Shown one piece after another: positions 1 through 9,481 of a stretch of 64,000 nucleotides of DNA (the stretch's first letter is position 1; each line of letters begins with the position of its first letter). The stretch is from Rhizobacter sp. SG703 (GTDB taxonomy: Bacteria > Pseudomonadota > Gammaproteobacteria > Burkholderiales > Burkholderiaceae_C). The position numbers and the translations under genes were made by a program. Below the pieces are notes generated by a model. That model was given only the letters and a program-made list of their open reading frames with translations, had not been told where the DNA came from and searched no databases. Where the stretch lies: contig NZ_JAAZQK010000006.1 in assembly GCF_012275445.1 (NCBI RefSeq), forward strand, positions 262,825-326,824, given 5' to 3'.

Positions 1-15
1 CAGGATGATCGGGCC

Positions 16-39
16 CTTCGACAAGCTCAGGGCGAACGG
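16..39. repeat. Interspersed REP-like element, single arm
   Basis: The stretch reads CTTCGACA-GCTCAGGGCGAACGG, a motif that recurs in this window at 14588-14677, where it is paired into a hairpin. Here only one arm is inside the window, just downstream of the bioA stop codon. Such elements usually sit at gene 3' ends and may act in transcript termination or stability. The match between copies is seen directly; the role is inferred. Confidence 0.6.
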
Positions 40-71
40 GGGGTGGGCGGGCGACCGGGTGTGGCCGGGCT

Positions 72-1391
72 TCACGATGTGCACTCCTCCAGCGCGGCCA
101 GCGCCCCTTGCGCCAGCTGCGCACACGCCGCCTCGTCGATCACGTACGGCGGCATGAAATACAGCGTGCTGCCGATCGGCCGCAGCATCAGGCCGTGGCG
201 CAGCGCGGCCGCGTGGTAGCGGCGCGCGAACAGCGGGTCGGTGCTGTCGATGTCGAACGCCCACACCATGCCGAGCCGGCGGCTGCGCAGCACCGCCGGG
301 TGCGCGCGCAACGGCTTGCACAGCGCATCCAGCCGCGCCGCGGTGGCGGCGTTGTGCGCCATCCAGTCGCGCTGGCCGAAGATCTCCAGCGTGGCCAGCG
401 CGGCGCGGCAGGCCAGCGGGTTGCCGGTGTACGAATGCGAATGCAGGAAACCGCGCGCGGTGCGGTCGTCGTAGAACGATGCGAACACCTCGTCGGTCGT
501 CAGCACCGTCGACAACGCCATCGTGCCGCCGGTCAGCCCCTTCGACAGGCACAGCAGGTCCGGCCGGATGCCGGCCTGCTGGTGCGCGAACAGGCTGCCG
601 GTGCGGCCGAAGCCGACCGCGATCTCGTCGCACACCAGGTGCACCTGGTAGCGGTCGCACAGCGCGCGCACCTCGCGCAGGTACGCCGGGTCGTGCATCG
701 CCATGCCGGCGGCGCACTGGATCAGCGGCTCGACGATCACCGCGGCGATCTCGTCGTGCTGCGCCTCCAGCACCGCCTGCAGCGCCTGCGCGCAGCGGCG
801 CGAGACGTCGGCCGTCGTCTCGCCCGGCGCGGCCCCGCGCGCATCGGGGCTCGGCACCGTCGCGCTCAGGCGCACCAGCGGGCCGTAGGCCTCGCGGAAC
901 AGCGGGATGTCGGTGACCGACAGCGCCCCCACCGTCTCGCCGTGGTAGCCGCCTTCGAGCCCGACGAACTTCGTCTTGCCGGGCCGGCCGCGGTTGCGCC
1001 AGTGGTGGGCGCTCATCTTCAGCGCGATCTCGGTGGCGGCCGCGCCGTCGCTGGCGTAGAACGCGTGGCCCAGCCCGGTGAGCTGCGCCAGCCGTTCCGA
1101 CAGCGCCACCACCGGCTCGTGCGTGCAACCGGCCAGCATCACGTGGCACAGCGTGTCGAGCTGCGCATGCAGCGCCGCGCGCAGGTGCGGGTGGCCGTGG
1201 CCGAACAGGTTGACCCACCACGAGCTGATGCCGTCGAGGTAGCGGCGGCCGGCGCCGTCGAGCAGCCACACGCCGTCGGCGGCGGCCACCTCGAGCAGCG
1301 GCTGCGTCTCGTGCTGCTTCATCTGGCTGCACGGGTGCCACACCGCGGCGCGGCTGCGTTCGTTCAATGTCGTCATGGCACGGGTCGTCAT
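72..1391 (-). CDS. bioA: Adenosylmethionine-8-amino-7-oxononanoate aminotransferase (BioA)
   Basis: This is a class III PLP-dependent aminotransferase of about 439 residues that converts KAPA to DAPA in biotin synthesis, using S-adenosylmethionine as amino donor. It is cytoplasmic. Family hallmarks are visible: the N-terminal WHPCSQM segment, [13 protein letters not shown], the PLP-phosphate region [14 protein letters not shown], the GYHGET motif, the [11 protein letters not shown] stretch and the Schiff-base lysine in [11 protein letters not shown]. The chosen ATG overlaps the aceK stop codon (ATGA); a second in-frame ATG lies 15 bases downstream at 1376 and could equally be used. No other biotin gene is present, so bioA is an isolated pathway member here, at the end of a leftward gene train. 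Confidence 0.93.
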   Translation of the reverse strand: MTTRAMTTLNERSRAAVWHPCSQMKQHETQPLLEVAAADGVWLLDGAGRRYLDGISSWWVNLFGHGHPHLRAALHAQLDTLCHVMLAGCTHEPVVALSERLAQLTGLGHAFYASDGAAATEIALKMSAHHWRNRGRPGKTKFVGLEGGYHGETVGALSVTDIPLFREAYGPLVRLSATVPSPDARGAAPGETTADVSRRCAQALQAVLEAQHDEIAAVIVEPLIQCAAGMAMHDPAYLREVRALCDRYQVHLVCDEIAVGFGRTGSLFAHQQAGIRPDLLCLSKGLTGGTMALSTVLTTDEVFASFYDDRTARGFLHSHSYTGNPLACRAALATLEIFGQRDWMAHNAATAARLDALCKPLRAHPAVLRSRRLGMVWAFDIDSTDPLFARRYHAAALRHGLMLRPIGSTLYFMPPYVIDEAACAQLAQGALAALEECTS

Positions 1392-3172
1392 TCCGGGTTC
1401 TGCTGCGCCGCGCGCAGCCTCCGCTGGTTCTTGAAGCGCTTGGCCGGGTCGTACGGGAACACGTCGTGCACATGCCCGGCCTGGATGCGCTCCTTGCGGC
1501 GCTGCCAGAAATCGGCGTCCAGCAGGTCGGCGTGGTGCTTCATGAACACCTCGCGCACGCCCGGGTGGCCGAGCAGGAAGGGCCCGAAGGTTTCGGGGAA
1601 CACGTCGCGCGGCCCGACCCGGTACCAGACCTCGGACGAGAGTTCCTCCTCGTCGGTGCGCGGCGCCGGCACGCGCCGGAAACTGCAATCGCTCAGGTAC
1701 TCGATCTCGTCGTAGTCGTAGAACACCACCTTGCCGTTGCGCGTGACGCCGAAGTTCTTCCACAGCATGTCGCCGGGAAAGATGTTGGCCGCGACCAGGT
1801 CCTTGATCGCATTGCCGTACTCGATCACCGCATGCTCCATCTGCTCGGGCGTGGCCTCCTGCAGGTAGATGTTCAGCGGAATCATCCGGCGCTCGATGTA
1901 GACATGGCGGATCACCAGGTCGTCGCCGTCCTCTTCGAGCAGGCTGCCGCAGAAGTGCTTCAGCTCGGCCACCAGCTCCTCGTCGAAGCGCACCCGCGGA
2001 AAGGCCACGTTGCTGTACTCCAGCGTGTCGGCCATGCGGCCGACGCGGTCGTGCTGCTTGACCAGCAGGTACTTGCTCTTGATCAGCTCGCGCGTGGTTT
2101 CCTTCTGCGGCGGGTAAAAGTCCTTGATCACCTTGAACACGTACGGGAACGACGGCAGGTCGAACACCAGCATCACCATGCCCTTGATGCCGGGCGCGAT
2201 GCGGAAGGTGTCGCTGCTGTGCCGCAGGTGCGCGAGCAGGTCGCGGTAGAAGATGTTCTTGCCCTGCTTCTGCAGCCCGATCGCGCTGTACAGCTCCGAG
2301 CGCGGCTTGCGCGGCATCAGCGTGCGCAGGAACTGCACATAGGCCGACGGGATCTCCATGTCGACCAGGAAGTAGGCCCGCGCGAAGCTGAACAGCATCA
2401 GCAGGTCGTCTTCGCTCAACAGCACGGTGTCGACCGTGAGCCCCTTGCCGCCGGCGCTGTGCAGGATCGGCAACGCGAACGGCGTCTCGCGGAAGCCGTT
2501 GATCACCTTGCCGACCGCGTAGGCGCCCTTGTTGCGGAAGAACAGCGAGCTCAGCACCTGGATCTGGAAGTTCGCGCGCGGCCGGAAATCGCCCATCTGC
2601 GCGTCGACCGCCGCCAGCACCTGGTCGATGTCGCGCTCCAGGTCCTCGAACTCGCCGGCCAGTTGGAAGTTGTGCACCACCCGCAGCCAGGTCTCGCGCA
2701 GCGTGTCGCGCGTCGGGTAGTAGGCGCGGTAGGTCGGCTGCGAGGCCGGTTCGTCGTTCTCGATGTACTCGGTCGACACCGCCGGACGCACGAAGATGAA
2801 GTCGTTGTTGAAGTAGCTGCGGTGCAGGATCTTCGTCGTGACCGAATTGAAGAAGGTCTCGGCAAGCTCCGGCTGGTGGTGGTTGGTCAGCAGCCCGATG
2901 TAGTGCAGCTTGGTCTCCTGCCAGACCTCCATCGACAGCGTGCCGGCCTGGAAATCGCACTGCAGCCGCTCGACCGCTTCGTCGACGCGCAAGTCGTAGA
3001 ACTCGATGCGCTCGCGCTGTGCGCGCTGCTGGCCGTGCCAGTCGGCCGCCTCGAAGCGCTGCTTGGCGCCGGCGCTGGCCGCGCGGAACAACCGGTAGTG
3101 CCGGTTGAAGCCGTCGAGCATCGCCTGCGCGATGCCGAACGCGCGCGCGTCGGTGAGGGCCTGCGGGAACAT
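1388..3172 (-). CDS. aceK: Isocitrate dehydrogenase kinase/phosphatase (AceK)
   Basis: AceK phosphorylates and dephosphorylates isocitrate dehydrogenase, steering isocitrate between the TCA cycle and the glyoxylate shunt. The 594-residue product matches the family length (about 580). Diagnostic stretches are [29 protein letters not shown], the catalytic-type segment [20 protein letters not shown] and [12 protein letters not shown]. The start at MFPQ follows the can stop by 13 bases. An upstream in-frame extension to 3253 would run into can and is not supported. Neither aceA nor aceB is present, so the shunt enzymes lie elsewhere. Neighbouring liuA (acetyl-CoA-yielding leucine degradation) fits growth on C2-generating substrates. 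Confidence 0.95.
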   Translation of the reverse strand: MFPQALTDARAFGIAQAMLDGFNRHYRLFRAASAGAKQRFEAADWHGQQRAQRERIEFYDLRVDEAVERLQCDFQAGTLSMEVWQETKLHYIGLLTNHHQPELAETFFNSVTTKILHRSYFNNDFIFVRPAVSTEYIENDEPASQPTYRAYYPTRDTLRETWLRVVHNFQLAGEFEDLERDIDQVLAAVDAQMGDFRPRANFQIQVLSSLFFRNKGAYAVGKVINGFRETPFALPILHSAGGKGLTVDTVLLSEDDLLMLFSFARAYFLVDMEIPSAYVQFLRTLMPRKPRSELYSAIGLQKQGKNIFYRDLLAHLRHSSDTFRIAPGIKGMVMLVFDLPSFPYVFKVIKDFYPPQKETTRELIKSKYLLVKQHDRVGRMADTLEYSNVAFPRVRFDEELVAELKHFCGSLLEEDGDDLVIRHVYIERRMIPLNIYLQEATPEQMEHAVIEYGNAIKDLVAANIFPGDMLWKNFGVTRNGKVVFYDYDEIEYLSDCSFRRVPAPRTDEEELSSEVWYRVGPRDVFPETFGPFLLGHPGVREVFMKHHADLLDADFWQRRKERIQAGHVHDVFPYDPAKRFKNQRRLRAAQQNPE

Positions 3173-3185
3173 CGCGCGCGCCTCG

Positions 3186-3863
3186 TCAGCCGGTGGTGGC
3201 CCCGATGGATGCATAGCGCGACTGCAGGCCGGCCAGCGCCGCCTCGTAGGCACTGCCGACCGCTTCGGCGCTGCCGATCGTGATCTTCATGTCCTGCAGC
3301 AACCCGTTGTACAGGCCGTAGAACCAGCCGTGCACCACCAGGTCCTGGCCGCGCCGCCAGGCCTCCTCGACCACCGTGGTCTGGCAGACGTTGCGCGCCT
3401 GCTCGATCACGTTCAGCTCGCACAGCGCGTCGACGCGGCGCGATTCCTGCACCGTGTCGAGCCAGGCCTGGTGCTTGTTGCGCACGTCCTTCACATGGCA
3501 GATCCAGTTGTCGGCCAGCCCGACGCGGCGGTCGTGCAGCGCCGCCGCGACGCCGCCGCAGCCGGAGTGGCCGACCACGATGATGTGCTTGACCTTCAGC
3601 ATGTCGGTCGCGAACTGGATCACCGACAGGCAGTTCAGGTCGGAGTGCACCACCACGTTGGCGACGTTGCGGTGCACGAACAGCTCGCCCGGCGCCAGGT
3701 CGACCAGCTCGTTGGCCGGCACCCGGCTGTCGGCGCAGCCGATCCACAGGTACTGCGGCGCCTGCTGCGCCAGCAGCCCGGTGAAGAAGCCCGGCGAACG
3801 CGCCTCGGTGCGCTGCGCCCACAGGCGGTTGCTGTCCAGGAGTTCTTGCAGTTCGATGGTCAT
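3186..3863 (-). CDS. can: Beta-class carbonic anhydrase
   Basis: The enzyme interconverts CO2 and bicarbonate with a zinc ion. The 225-residue protein begins [12 protein letters not shown]. It shows the beta-class zinc ligands and catalytic dyad in the CADSRVP motif (Cys, Asp, Arg) and the second ligand pair in GHSGCGG (His, Cys). [10 protein letters not shown] and the C-terminal [11 protein letters not shown] segment are also typical. It lies between a peptidase E-like gene and aceK on the same strand, with short gaps of 47 and 13 bases, so co-transcription is likely. Bicarbonate supply may serve carboxylases; the urease in this window also releases CO2. No unusual residue was noticed. Confidence 0.95.
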   Translation of the reverse strand: MTIELQELLDSNRLWAQRTEARSPGFFTGLLAQQAPQYLWIGCADSRVPANELVDLAPGELFVHRNVANVVVHSDLNCLSVIQFATDMLKVKHIIVVGHSGCGGVAAALHDRRVGLADNWICHVKDVRNKHQAWLDTVQESRRVDALCELNVIEQARNVCQTTVVEEAWRRGQDLVVHGWFYGLYNGLLQDMKITIGSAEAVGSAYEAALAGLQSRYASIGATTG

Positions 3864-3910
3864 GATGTTGCAGTGCAGCGAAGACGCGGCAGTGTAAGCA
3901 GTTGCTGCGG

Positions 3911-4597
3911 TCAGGGAAGCAGCCGGGTTTCGAGCGCGACCGGCTCGCCGTCGGTCCAGCGGTGGGCGCGCTTGCCGTCGACCGAGCTGACGGCTTCGAC
4001 CAGCCGGCCCTGCGCATCCAGCCGCACCGCGGCGCTGTCGTCGCAGGCCAGGCAGTCGCCGGCATGGGCGCGCGCCGTCTGCTCGACCAGCGGCCGGCGC
4101 CACGATTCGCCGTCGTAGTGCGGGCAGAAGCTGCCGGCGGCGAAGCCGAGTCCCTCCTTGACGCCGCCGCCGGGCACGCTGTCGGTGACGTAGCGGTCGA
4201 ACCAGCAGTTCGCGCCGGCGCTGATGCCGGCCAGCACGCCGCCGGCGTCGAGCAGGTCGGCGAAGGCGGCCGGCAGGTCGTAGAGCTGCCACACCGCGAG
4301 CATCGCCGGCGTGTTGCCGCCGCCGACGTAGACGACGTCGCTCGCGAGCACCTCGGCGCGCAGGTCGAGCGTGCGGTCGAACGCGAACAGCGGCAGGTGA
4401 CGGGCCTCGCAGTCGAGCTTCGCGAAGGCCTTGTAGAAGCGCAGCAGGTAGTCGGGGCTGTCGCCGCTGGCGGTGCCGACGAAGCTCACGCGCGGGCGCG
4501 GCCGGCGGGCGAGCGAGAGGAGGTAGTTGTCGAGGCGGGGGTTGTCCGGCTCCATCGAGAAGCCGCCCCCGCCCAATGCCACGATGTGTCCCGTCAT
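3911..4597 (-). CDS. Peptidase E-like (S51) serine hydrolase
   Basis: This 228-residue protein belongs to the S51 peptidase family, whose members include alpha-aspartyl dipeptidase and cyanophycinase-related enzymes. The evidence is a glycine-rich N-terminus (VALGGGGFSM), the VGGGNTPAML segment and the nucleophile elbow GISAGANCWF, in which serine is the expected nucleophile. The start at MTGHIVALGGG was chosen because the only longer in-frame start is a GTG seven codons upstream and family members begin close to the glycine-rich strand. It is preceded by a binding-protein gene and followed by can on the same strand. The physiological substrate cannot be told from sequence; dipeptides are the default guess. 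Confidence 0.85.
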   Translation of the reverse strand: MTGHIVALGGGGFSMEPDNPRLDNYLLSLARRPRPRVSFVGTASGDSPDYLLRFYKAFAKLDCEARHLPLFAFDRTLDLRAEVLASDVVYVGGGNTPAMLAVWQLYDLPAAFADLLDAGGVLAGISAGANCWFDRYVTDSVPGGGVKEGLGFAAGSFCPHYDGESWRRPLVEQTARAHAGDCLACDDSAAVRLDAQGRLVEAVSSVDGKRAHRWTDGEPVALETRLLP

Positions 4598-4634
4598 GCC
4601 CACGCTCCCGCGGGGCACGATGCGGACCCCGTCG

Positions 4635-5792
4635 TCAGTTGAGGATCTTGCCGTTCGCGCCGAACATCGCGAAGTTCACGTAGTGCGAACCCGGCTTGTC
4701 GTTGACGCTGAAGTCGAGCGTGTAGCCGCCGACGTCGATCGCGCTGGCAGCGTTCAGCGCCGCGGTCACCGCGGCCGGCGTCAGCGAGCTGCTGGTCTCG
4801 AGCACCTTGACCAGCGCCTTCGCGGCGATGAAGCCTTCGATCGAACGGGCCGACAGGTCGGGGTTGTTCGATGCGGCCTTCAGCTGCATGTACTCGCGCA
4901 CCACCGCCAGGTTGCTCTGCTGCAGCAGCGGCAGCACCACCGAGAACGCATAGCCGCGCGCACGCTCCGGGCCGAGCGCCTTCAGCAGCGCATCGGTGTC
5001 GATGATCGACATGCCGTACAGGATGCCCTGGCCGCCCTTCGCGGCGTACTGCTTGACGAACTCGATGCCGGCCGCGGTGGTCGCGCCGAGGAACACCACC
5101 TGTACCTTCGAGTCGATGATCTCGGCAACCGACTTCTCGACCTGCACCGTGTTGCGCGGGTAGCCGCTGGCCACCGCCAGTTCGATGCCATGCGTCTGCG
5201 CGGCCGCTTGCGCACCGGCCAGCACGTCCTTGCCCAGGCCGTCGTCCTGGTAGACCAGGCCGACGCGCTTCACGCCGACATGCGACAGCTGGTCGAACAG
5301 GCGGCCCACTTCGTCGTGGTAGCTCGCCTTCACGATGTGCATGCCCGGCGCCTTGACGACCGTGGCCGCACCCGACACCGCGCCGACCAGCGAGGTCTTG
5401 GTCTGCGTGTAGACGCCGTCCTTGGCCAGCGCCTCGAGGTTGGCGGTGCCCACCGTGCTGATCATCGCGACCGGTGCCTCGGCGGCGATCAGCTCGCGCG
5501 TCAGGCGCACGCTGTCTTCGGGCTTCTGTGCGTCGTCGCGCGTCACCAGCTTGATCGGCCGGCCGCGCACGCCGCCCTTCAGGTTCACGGCATCGAAGTA
5601 CAGCTTCGCGCCGGCATTCATCGCCTTGCCGGTCACGGCCTGCGGGCCGCTGAACGGTGCGACCTGGCCGATCACGATCGGATCGGCGGCCAGCACGGCG
5701 AACGGGAGGGCCAGCGTGGCAGCCAGCAGGCCGGAGACGGCCAGCGTGTGCAGACGGATGCGCTGCACAGCGGAAGTCGGTTTGGTGTCCAT
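4635..5792 (-). CDS. Branched-chain amino-acid-type ABC substrate-binding protein
   Basis: A 385-residue periplasmic binding protein of the LivJ/Peripla_BP_6 type. It has an N-terminal signal sequence (hydrophobic run VSGLLAATLALPFAVLA, predicted cleavage near ADPI), then VIGQVAPFSGPQAVTGKAMN and the repeated two-lobe pattern of this fold, including VGLVYQDDGLGKDV. No permease or ATPase follows it, so it is an orphan binding protein. Such proteins may share a transporter encoded elsewhere or act as sensors. It lies downstream of liuR-liuA on the same strand but is separated from liuA by a 201-base gap with lower GC and T-rich runs, which probably carries its own promoter. The ligand is unknown; a leucine-related compound is possible from context. 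Confidence 0.88.
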   Translation of the reverse strand: MDTKPTSAVQRIRLHTLAVSGLLAATLALPFAVLAADPIVIGQVAPFSGPQAVTGKAMNAGAKLYFDAVNLKGGVRGRPIKLVTRDDAQKPEDSVRLTRELIAAEAPVAMISTVGTANLEALAKDGVYTQTKTSLVGAVSGAATVVKAPGMHIVKASYHDEVGRLFDQLSHVGVKRVGLVYQDDGLGKDVLAGAQAAAQTHGIELAVASGYPRNTVQVEKSVAEIIDSKVQVVFLGATTAAGIEFVKQYAAKGGQGILYGMSIIDTDALLKALGPERARGYAFSVVLPLLQQSNLAVVREYMQLKAASNNPDLSARSIEGFIAAKALVKVLETSSSLTPAAVTAALNAASAIDVGGYTLDFSVNDKPGSHYVNFAMFGANGKILN

Positions 5793-5993
5793 CAGATGTT
5801 CCGGTATGGCGCGAACGGCGCCGTATGGGCAGCATCTTAGAAAGTCGGGCCGGGATTTCCCTAGTCATTCCGCGATTCATTTGCAAGCCGATGTGAATTG
5901 ATGCGCGGAGTTTTTTCTTGCTTTTTGGGTGCCGCGCGATATTCGCCCCAAGCTGTCAAAAAGCCGTCAGCAAATCGGTTCGGCACAGCATAT

Positions 5994-7172
5994 TCACATC
6001 GTCTCGGCGAACAGCTCGCGGCCGATCAGCATCCGCCGGATCTCCGAAGTGCCCGCGCCGATTTCGTAGAGCTTCGCGTCACGCCAGAGACGGCCGAGCG
6101 GGTATTCGTTGATGTAGCCGTTGCCGCCGAAGATCTGCACGCCCTCGCCGGCCATCCAGGTGGCCTTCTCGGCGCACCACAGGATCACGCTCGCGCAATC
6201 CTTGCGCACCTGGCGCACATGCTCGACGCCGAGCGCATCGAGGTTCTTGCCGACGGTGTAGCAGAAGGCCCGCCCGGCCTGCAGCACGGTGTACATGTCG
6301 GCGACCTTGCCCTGGATCAGCTGGAACTCGCCGATGCTCTGGCCGAACTGCTTGCGGTCGTGGATGTACGGCACCACGTTGTCCATCACCGACTGCATGA
6401 TGCCCAGCGGCCCGGCCGCCAGCACCGCGCGCTCGTAGTCGAGCCCGCTCATCAGCACCTTGGCGCCGCCGTTCAGCGTGCCCAGCACGTTGGCGGCCGG
6501 CACCTCGACGTTCTGGAACACCATCTCGCCGGTGTGCGAGCCGCGCATGCCGAGCTTGTCGAGCTTCTGCGCGGTGCTGAACCCCTTCATGCCCTTCTCG
6601 ACGATGAAGGCGGTGACGCCGCGCGCACCGAGCTCGGGTTCGGTCTTCGCGTAGACCACCATCGTGTCGGCGTCGGGGCCGTTGGTGATCCACATCTTGG
6701 TGCCGTTGAGCAGGTAGTGGCCGCCCTTGTCTTCGGCCTTCAGCTTCATGCTGATCACGTCGGAGCCGGCGCCCGGCTCGCTCATCGCGAGCGCGCCGAC
6801 GTGCTCGCCGCTGATCAGCTTCGGCAGGTACTTGCGCTTCTGCGCCTCGCTGCCGTTGCGCTTGATCTGGTTCACGCACAGGTTGCTGTGCGCGCCGTAG
6901 CTCAGGCCGACGCTGGCCGACGCGCGGCTGATCTCTTCCATCGCGATCATGTGGGCCAGGTAACCCATGTCGGCGCCGCCGTATGCCTCGCTGACGGTGA
7001 CGCCGAGCACGCCGAGCTCGCCCATCTTGCGCCACAGGTCCATCGGGAACTGGTCGCTGCGGTCGATCTCGGCGGCACGCGGGGCGATCTCGGCTTCGGC
7101 GAAGGCGCGCACGGTGTCGCGCAGCGCATCGATGTCTTCGCCGAGCTGGAAGTCGAGTCCGGGCAGGTTCAT
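5994..7172 (-). CDS. liuA: Isovaleryl-CoA dehydrogenase
   Basis: This FAD-dependent acyl-CoA dehydrogenase oxidises isovaleryl-CoA to 3-methylcrotonyl-CoA in leucine degradation. The 392-residue protein has the family segments [27 protein letters not shown] and [22 protein letters not shown]. The catalytic glutamate of isovaleryl-CoA dehydrogenases is found in [13 protein letters not shown], inside the protein rather than at the usual C-terminal position of other acyl-CoA dehydrogenases, and this is what makes the substrate assignment firm. It follows liuR by 49 bases. The rest of the usual liu operon (methylcrotonyl-CoA carboxylase, hydratase, lyase) is absent from the window. Confidence 0.95.
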   Translation of the reverse strand: MNLPGLDFQLGEDIDALRDTVRAFAEAEIAPRAAEIDRSDQFPMDLWRKMGELGVLGVTVSEAYGGADMGYLAHMIAMEEISRASASVGLSYGAHSNLCVNQIKRNGSEAQKRKYLPKLISGEHVGALAMSEPGAGSDVISMKLKAEDKGGHYLLNGTKMWITNGPDADTMVVYAKTEPELGARGVTAFIVEKGMKGFSTAQKLDKLGMRGSHTGEMVFQNVEVPAANVLGTLNGGAKVLMSGLDYERAVLAAGPLGIMQSVMDNVVPYIHDRKQFGQSIGEFQLIQGKVADMYTVLQAGRAFCYTVGKNLDALGVEHVRQVRKDCASVILWCAEKATWMAGEGVQIFGGNGYINEYPLGRLWRDAKLYEIGAGTSEIRRMLIGRELFAETM

Positions 7173-7221
7173 GGGGTCGTCTCCGTGGGTCTTGTGATCA
7201 ATCGGGGGATGGGGCGGTCGG

Positions 7222-7641
7222 TCAGGGCGAATTCAGCAGCCGCTTCGCCTCTTTCTCGTGCGTGCGCACCTCGTCGAGCGTGACGTGCAGGTCGGCCATC
7301 TGCTGCTCCAGCTGCTGGCGGTGCAGCGCCAGCACGGTGAGGAATTTCTTCAGCTGGGCCTGCGTGTCGCGCGGCGACTCGTACATGTCGACCAGCTCCT
7401 TCACCTCGGACAGCGTGAGCCCGAGCCGCTTGCCGCGCAGCGTCAGCTTCAGCCGCGTGCGGTCGCGCGCGGTGTAGATGCGGTTGCGGCCGGCGCGCTG
7501 CGGCGACAGCAGCCCGCAGTCCTCGTAGAAGCGGATGGCCCGCGTCGTCAGGTCGAATTCGCGCGCGAGCTCGCTGATCGTGTAGGTGATTCCCGGGGTG
7601 GGCGACGGGGTGGACGCCTCGGCGACAGCAGCGTGCGGCAT
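7222..7641 (-). CDS. liuR: MerR-family regulator, LiuR-like
   Basis: A 139-residue one-component regulator. The N-terminal winged helix ([26 protein letters not shown], then [20 protein letters not shown]) is typical of MerR proteins. A long C-terminal helix ([22 protein letters not shown]) should form the dimer coiled coil. There is no metal-binding cysteine set, which argues against a metal sensor. Its position directly upstream of liuA on the same strand is the classic place of LiuR, the leucine/isovalerate utilisation regulator. A perfect dyad lies 21 bases upstream of its start codon and is its likely binding site. Confidence 0.9.
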   Translation of the reverse strand: MPHAAVAEASTPSPTPGITYTISELAREFDLTTRAIRFYEDCGLLSPQRAGRNRIYTARDRTRLKLTLRGKRLGLTLSEVKELVDMYESPRDTQAQLKKFLTVLALHRQQLEQQMADLHVTLDEVRTHEKEAKRLLNSP

Positions 7642-7661
7642 GAAAACCTAGAATCGGCTGA

Positions 7662-7677
7662 TTGACGTATACGTAAA
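7662..7677. promoter_or_regulatory. Palindromic operator between liuR and the MBL-fold gene
   Basis: TTGACGTATACGTAAA has a perfect ACGTA/TACGT core extended by near-symmetric TT and AA flanks. It lies in the 50-base gap between the divergent starts of liuR (7641) and the MBL-fold gene (7692). The form resembles the published LiuR-type motif as I recall it. On the minus strand TTTACG is followed, after a 19-base spacer, by TCTAGG, and this long spacer is typical of MerR-activated promoters. The palindrome is seen directly; the assignment to LiuR is inferred. Confidence 0.65.
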
Positions 7678-7691
7678 GTGTAGCCGCCCCC

Positions 7692-8768
7692 ATGACACCC
7701 ACCCCCAAGCCGATGAACGAGCTCGAGCGAGCGCTGCAGTACCCGCTGGGCGAGGTCCTGCCCGAGACGGGCCGGATGCTGGAGGTGGCGCCCGGCGTGC
7801 GCTGGCTGCGCATGCAGCTGCCGTTCGCGCTCGACCACATCAACCTCTGGCTGCTGCGCGACGAGATCGACGGCCGCGCCGGCTGGACGATCGTCGACTG
7901 CGGCATCACCAACGACGCGACGCGCGCGGCCTGGGAGCAGGTGTTCGCGACCGAGCTGCAAGGCCTGCCTGTGCTGCGGGTGATCGTGACGCACATGCAC
8001 CCGGACCACATGGGGCTGGCGCACTGGCTGACCGAACGCTGGAACGTGCGGCTGTGGATCAGCGCGACCGACTACAACGCGGCGCGACTGGCCAGCACCT
8101 CCACCACCGGCTTCGGCGGCGAGGCGGCAGCGGCGTTCATGGCCAGCCACGGGCTGACCGACCCGGAGGCGGTCGCGAAGATCAAGGCGCGCAGCAACTA
8201 CTACGCGACGATGGTGCCGCAGGTGCCGGCCGCGTTCCGCCGGCTGCTCGACGGCATGGTGCTGACCATCGGCGGGCATGGCTGGCAGTGCATCTCGGGC
8301 TACGGGCATGCGCCGGAGCACATGTCGCTGTACTGCACCGCGCTCGGCGTGCTGATCTCGGGCGACATGCTGCTGCCGCGCATCTCGACCAACGTCAGCG
8401 TGATCGACCTGGAGCCCGAGGCGGACCCGCTGCCGTTGTATTTGTCATCGATCCAGCGCTTCAACGCGCTGCCGGCCGACACGCTGGTGCTGCCGTCGCA
8501 CGGCCGACCGTTCCGCGGCATGCACACGCGCATCCAGCAGCTGGTGACGCACCATGACGAGCGCTTTGCCGACGTGATGACAGCCTGCGCCGAGACGCCG
8601 CAGAGCGCGGCCGACCTGCTGACGGTGCTGTTCAGCCGCAAGCTCGACCTGCACCAGACGACGTTCGCGATGGGGGAGTCGATCGCGCACCTGCATGCGC
8701 TGTGGCTGGCGGGGAAGCTGGTGCGCTCGGTGGGCGGCGACGGGGTGTACCGCTTCGCGTCCGCCTAG
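7692..8768 (+). CDS. MBL-fold metallohydrolase
   Basis: A 358-residue metallo-beta-lactamase-fold hydrolase of the glyoxalase II-like type. The metal-binding motif THMHPDHMGL (HxHxDH) is near residue 100, with further likely ligands in GYGHAPEHMSLYC and SHGRPFRGMH. The preceding segment TIVDCGI is the usual Asp-containing strand of the fold. A C-terminal extension of about 90 residues, rich in helix, resembles the winged-helix-like tail of the group often annotated beta-lactamase-like protein 2. It diverges from liuR across a shared operator, suggesting a role linked to acyl-CoA or leucine metabolism, possibly thioester hydrolysis; that is inference. Its TAG stop overlaps the convergent gntR stop in a CTAG. 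Confidence 0.88.
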   Translation: MTPTPKPMNELERALQYPLGEVLPETGRMLEVAPGVRWLRMQLPFALDHINLWLLRDEIDGRAGWTIVDCGITNDATRAAWEQVFATELQGLPVLRVIVTHMHPDHMGLAHWLTERWNVRLWISATDYNAARLASTSTTGFGGEAAAAFMASHGLTDPEAVAKIKARSNYYATMVPQVPAAFRRLLDGMVLTIGGHGWQCISGYGHAPEHMSLYCTALGVLISGDMLLPRISTNVSVIDLEPEADPLPLYLSSIQRFNALPADTLVLPSHGRPFRGMHTRIQQLVTHHDERFADVMTACAETPQSAADLLTVLFSRKLDLHQTTFAMGESIAHLHALWLAGKLVRSVGGDGVYRFASA

Positions 8769-9478
8769 GTTCGGTACGCCCTGAACACGTCGCGCAACGC
8801 CGGCCCCGCTTTCACCGCCGGCTGCGACAGCGACTTCTCGATCTCGTTCAGGTGCCGCCGCATCTCGGTCGACGCGCCCGCGCCGGCCCCCTTCGCGATC
8901 ACCTGCAGCAACTGCTGGTGGCTGTGCGCGACGCACATCGGCTCGCCGGGCGACTTGTAGAGCGCCATCAGCAGCGAGGTGGTCGGCAGCAGCTCCTCGA
9001 GCAGCCGCACGAAGATCGGGTTGCCGCTCATGCGCGCCAGCTTCAGGTGGAACTCGCCCGACAGCCGGATCGCCTCCTGCTTGTTCTGCGACTTCGTCGC
9101 GCGCGCCTCGGCGTCGACCAACTGGCGCAGCTCGGCCAGCTGCTCGGTGCTGAGCTTGCCGGCCAGCCGCCGCGCGACCTCGCACTCCACCACGCGCCGC
9201 GCATCGAACACATGCTCGCCGTCGCGCCGCGTCGGCTCGGGCACCTGCGCGCCGCGGTTCGGCCGCAGCACGATCACGCCGTCCTGCGCCAGCTTGTGCA
9301 GCGCCTGCCGCACCAGCGTGCGCGACACCGCGAAGGTCTGCGCCAGCTCCTCCTCGCGCAGCCGCGAGCCGGGCGCGAGGCGGTGGTCGATCACCGCGGC
9401 ATAGATGGCGTCGTAGACGCGGTCGGCGGCCACCGGCGGCGGCGTCGGATCTTCAGTGCGGACCTGGCGGGCGGGCAT
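8765..9478 (-). CDS. GntR-family (FCD-type) transcriptional regulator
   Basis: A 237-residue regulator. The winged helix occupies about residues 20-85 (VYDAIYAAVIDHRLAPGSRL, then FAVSRTLVRQALHKLAQDG). The all-helical FCD effector domain follows, with FDARRVVECEVARRLAG and the conserved metal- or ligand-binding histidines in GEFHLKLARMSGNP and CVAHSHQQLL. It is the last gene of the leftward ABC transporter operon and starts 3 bases after the permease stop, so it very likely controls that operon and the divergent racemase. The operator candidate is the palindrome at 13794-13807. The effector is not known; the imported compound is the natural guess. Confidence 0.93.
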   Translation of the reverse strand: MPARQVRTEDPTPPPVAADRVYDAIYAAVIDHRLAPGSRLREEELAQTFAVSRTLVRQALHKLAQDGVIVLRPNRGAQVPEPTRRDGEHVFDARRVVECEVARRLAGKLSTEQLAELRQLVDAEARATKSQNKQEAIRLSGEFHLKLARMSGNPIFVRLLEELLPTTSLLMALYKSPGEPMCVAHSHQQLLQVIAKGAGAGASTEMRRHLNEIEKSLSQPAVKAGPALRDVFRAYRT

Positions 9479-9481
9479 GCG

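Noticed and set aside
3173-3253. A longer aceK beginning upstream of MFPQ
   Set aside because: It would overlap the 3' end of can, and homologues start at or near MFPQ.
1367-3283. Long plus-strand frame of 638 codons opposite aceK
   Set aside because: It is antisense to a clear aceK with full motifs, and its composition is low complexity and unlike a protein family.
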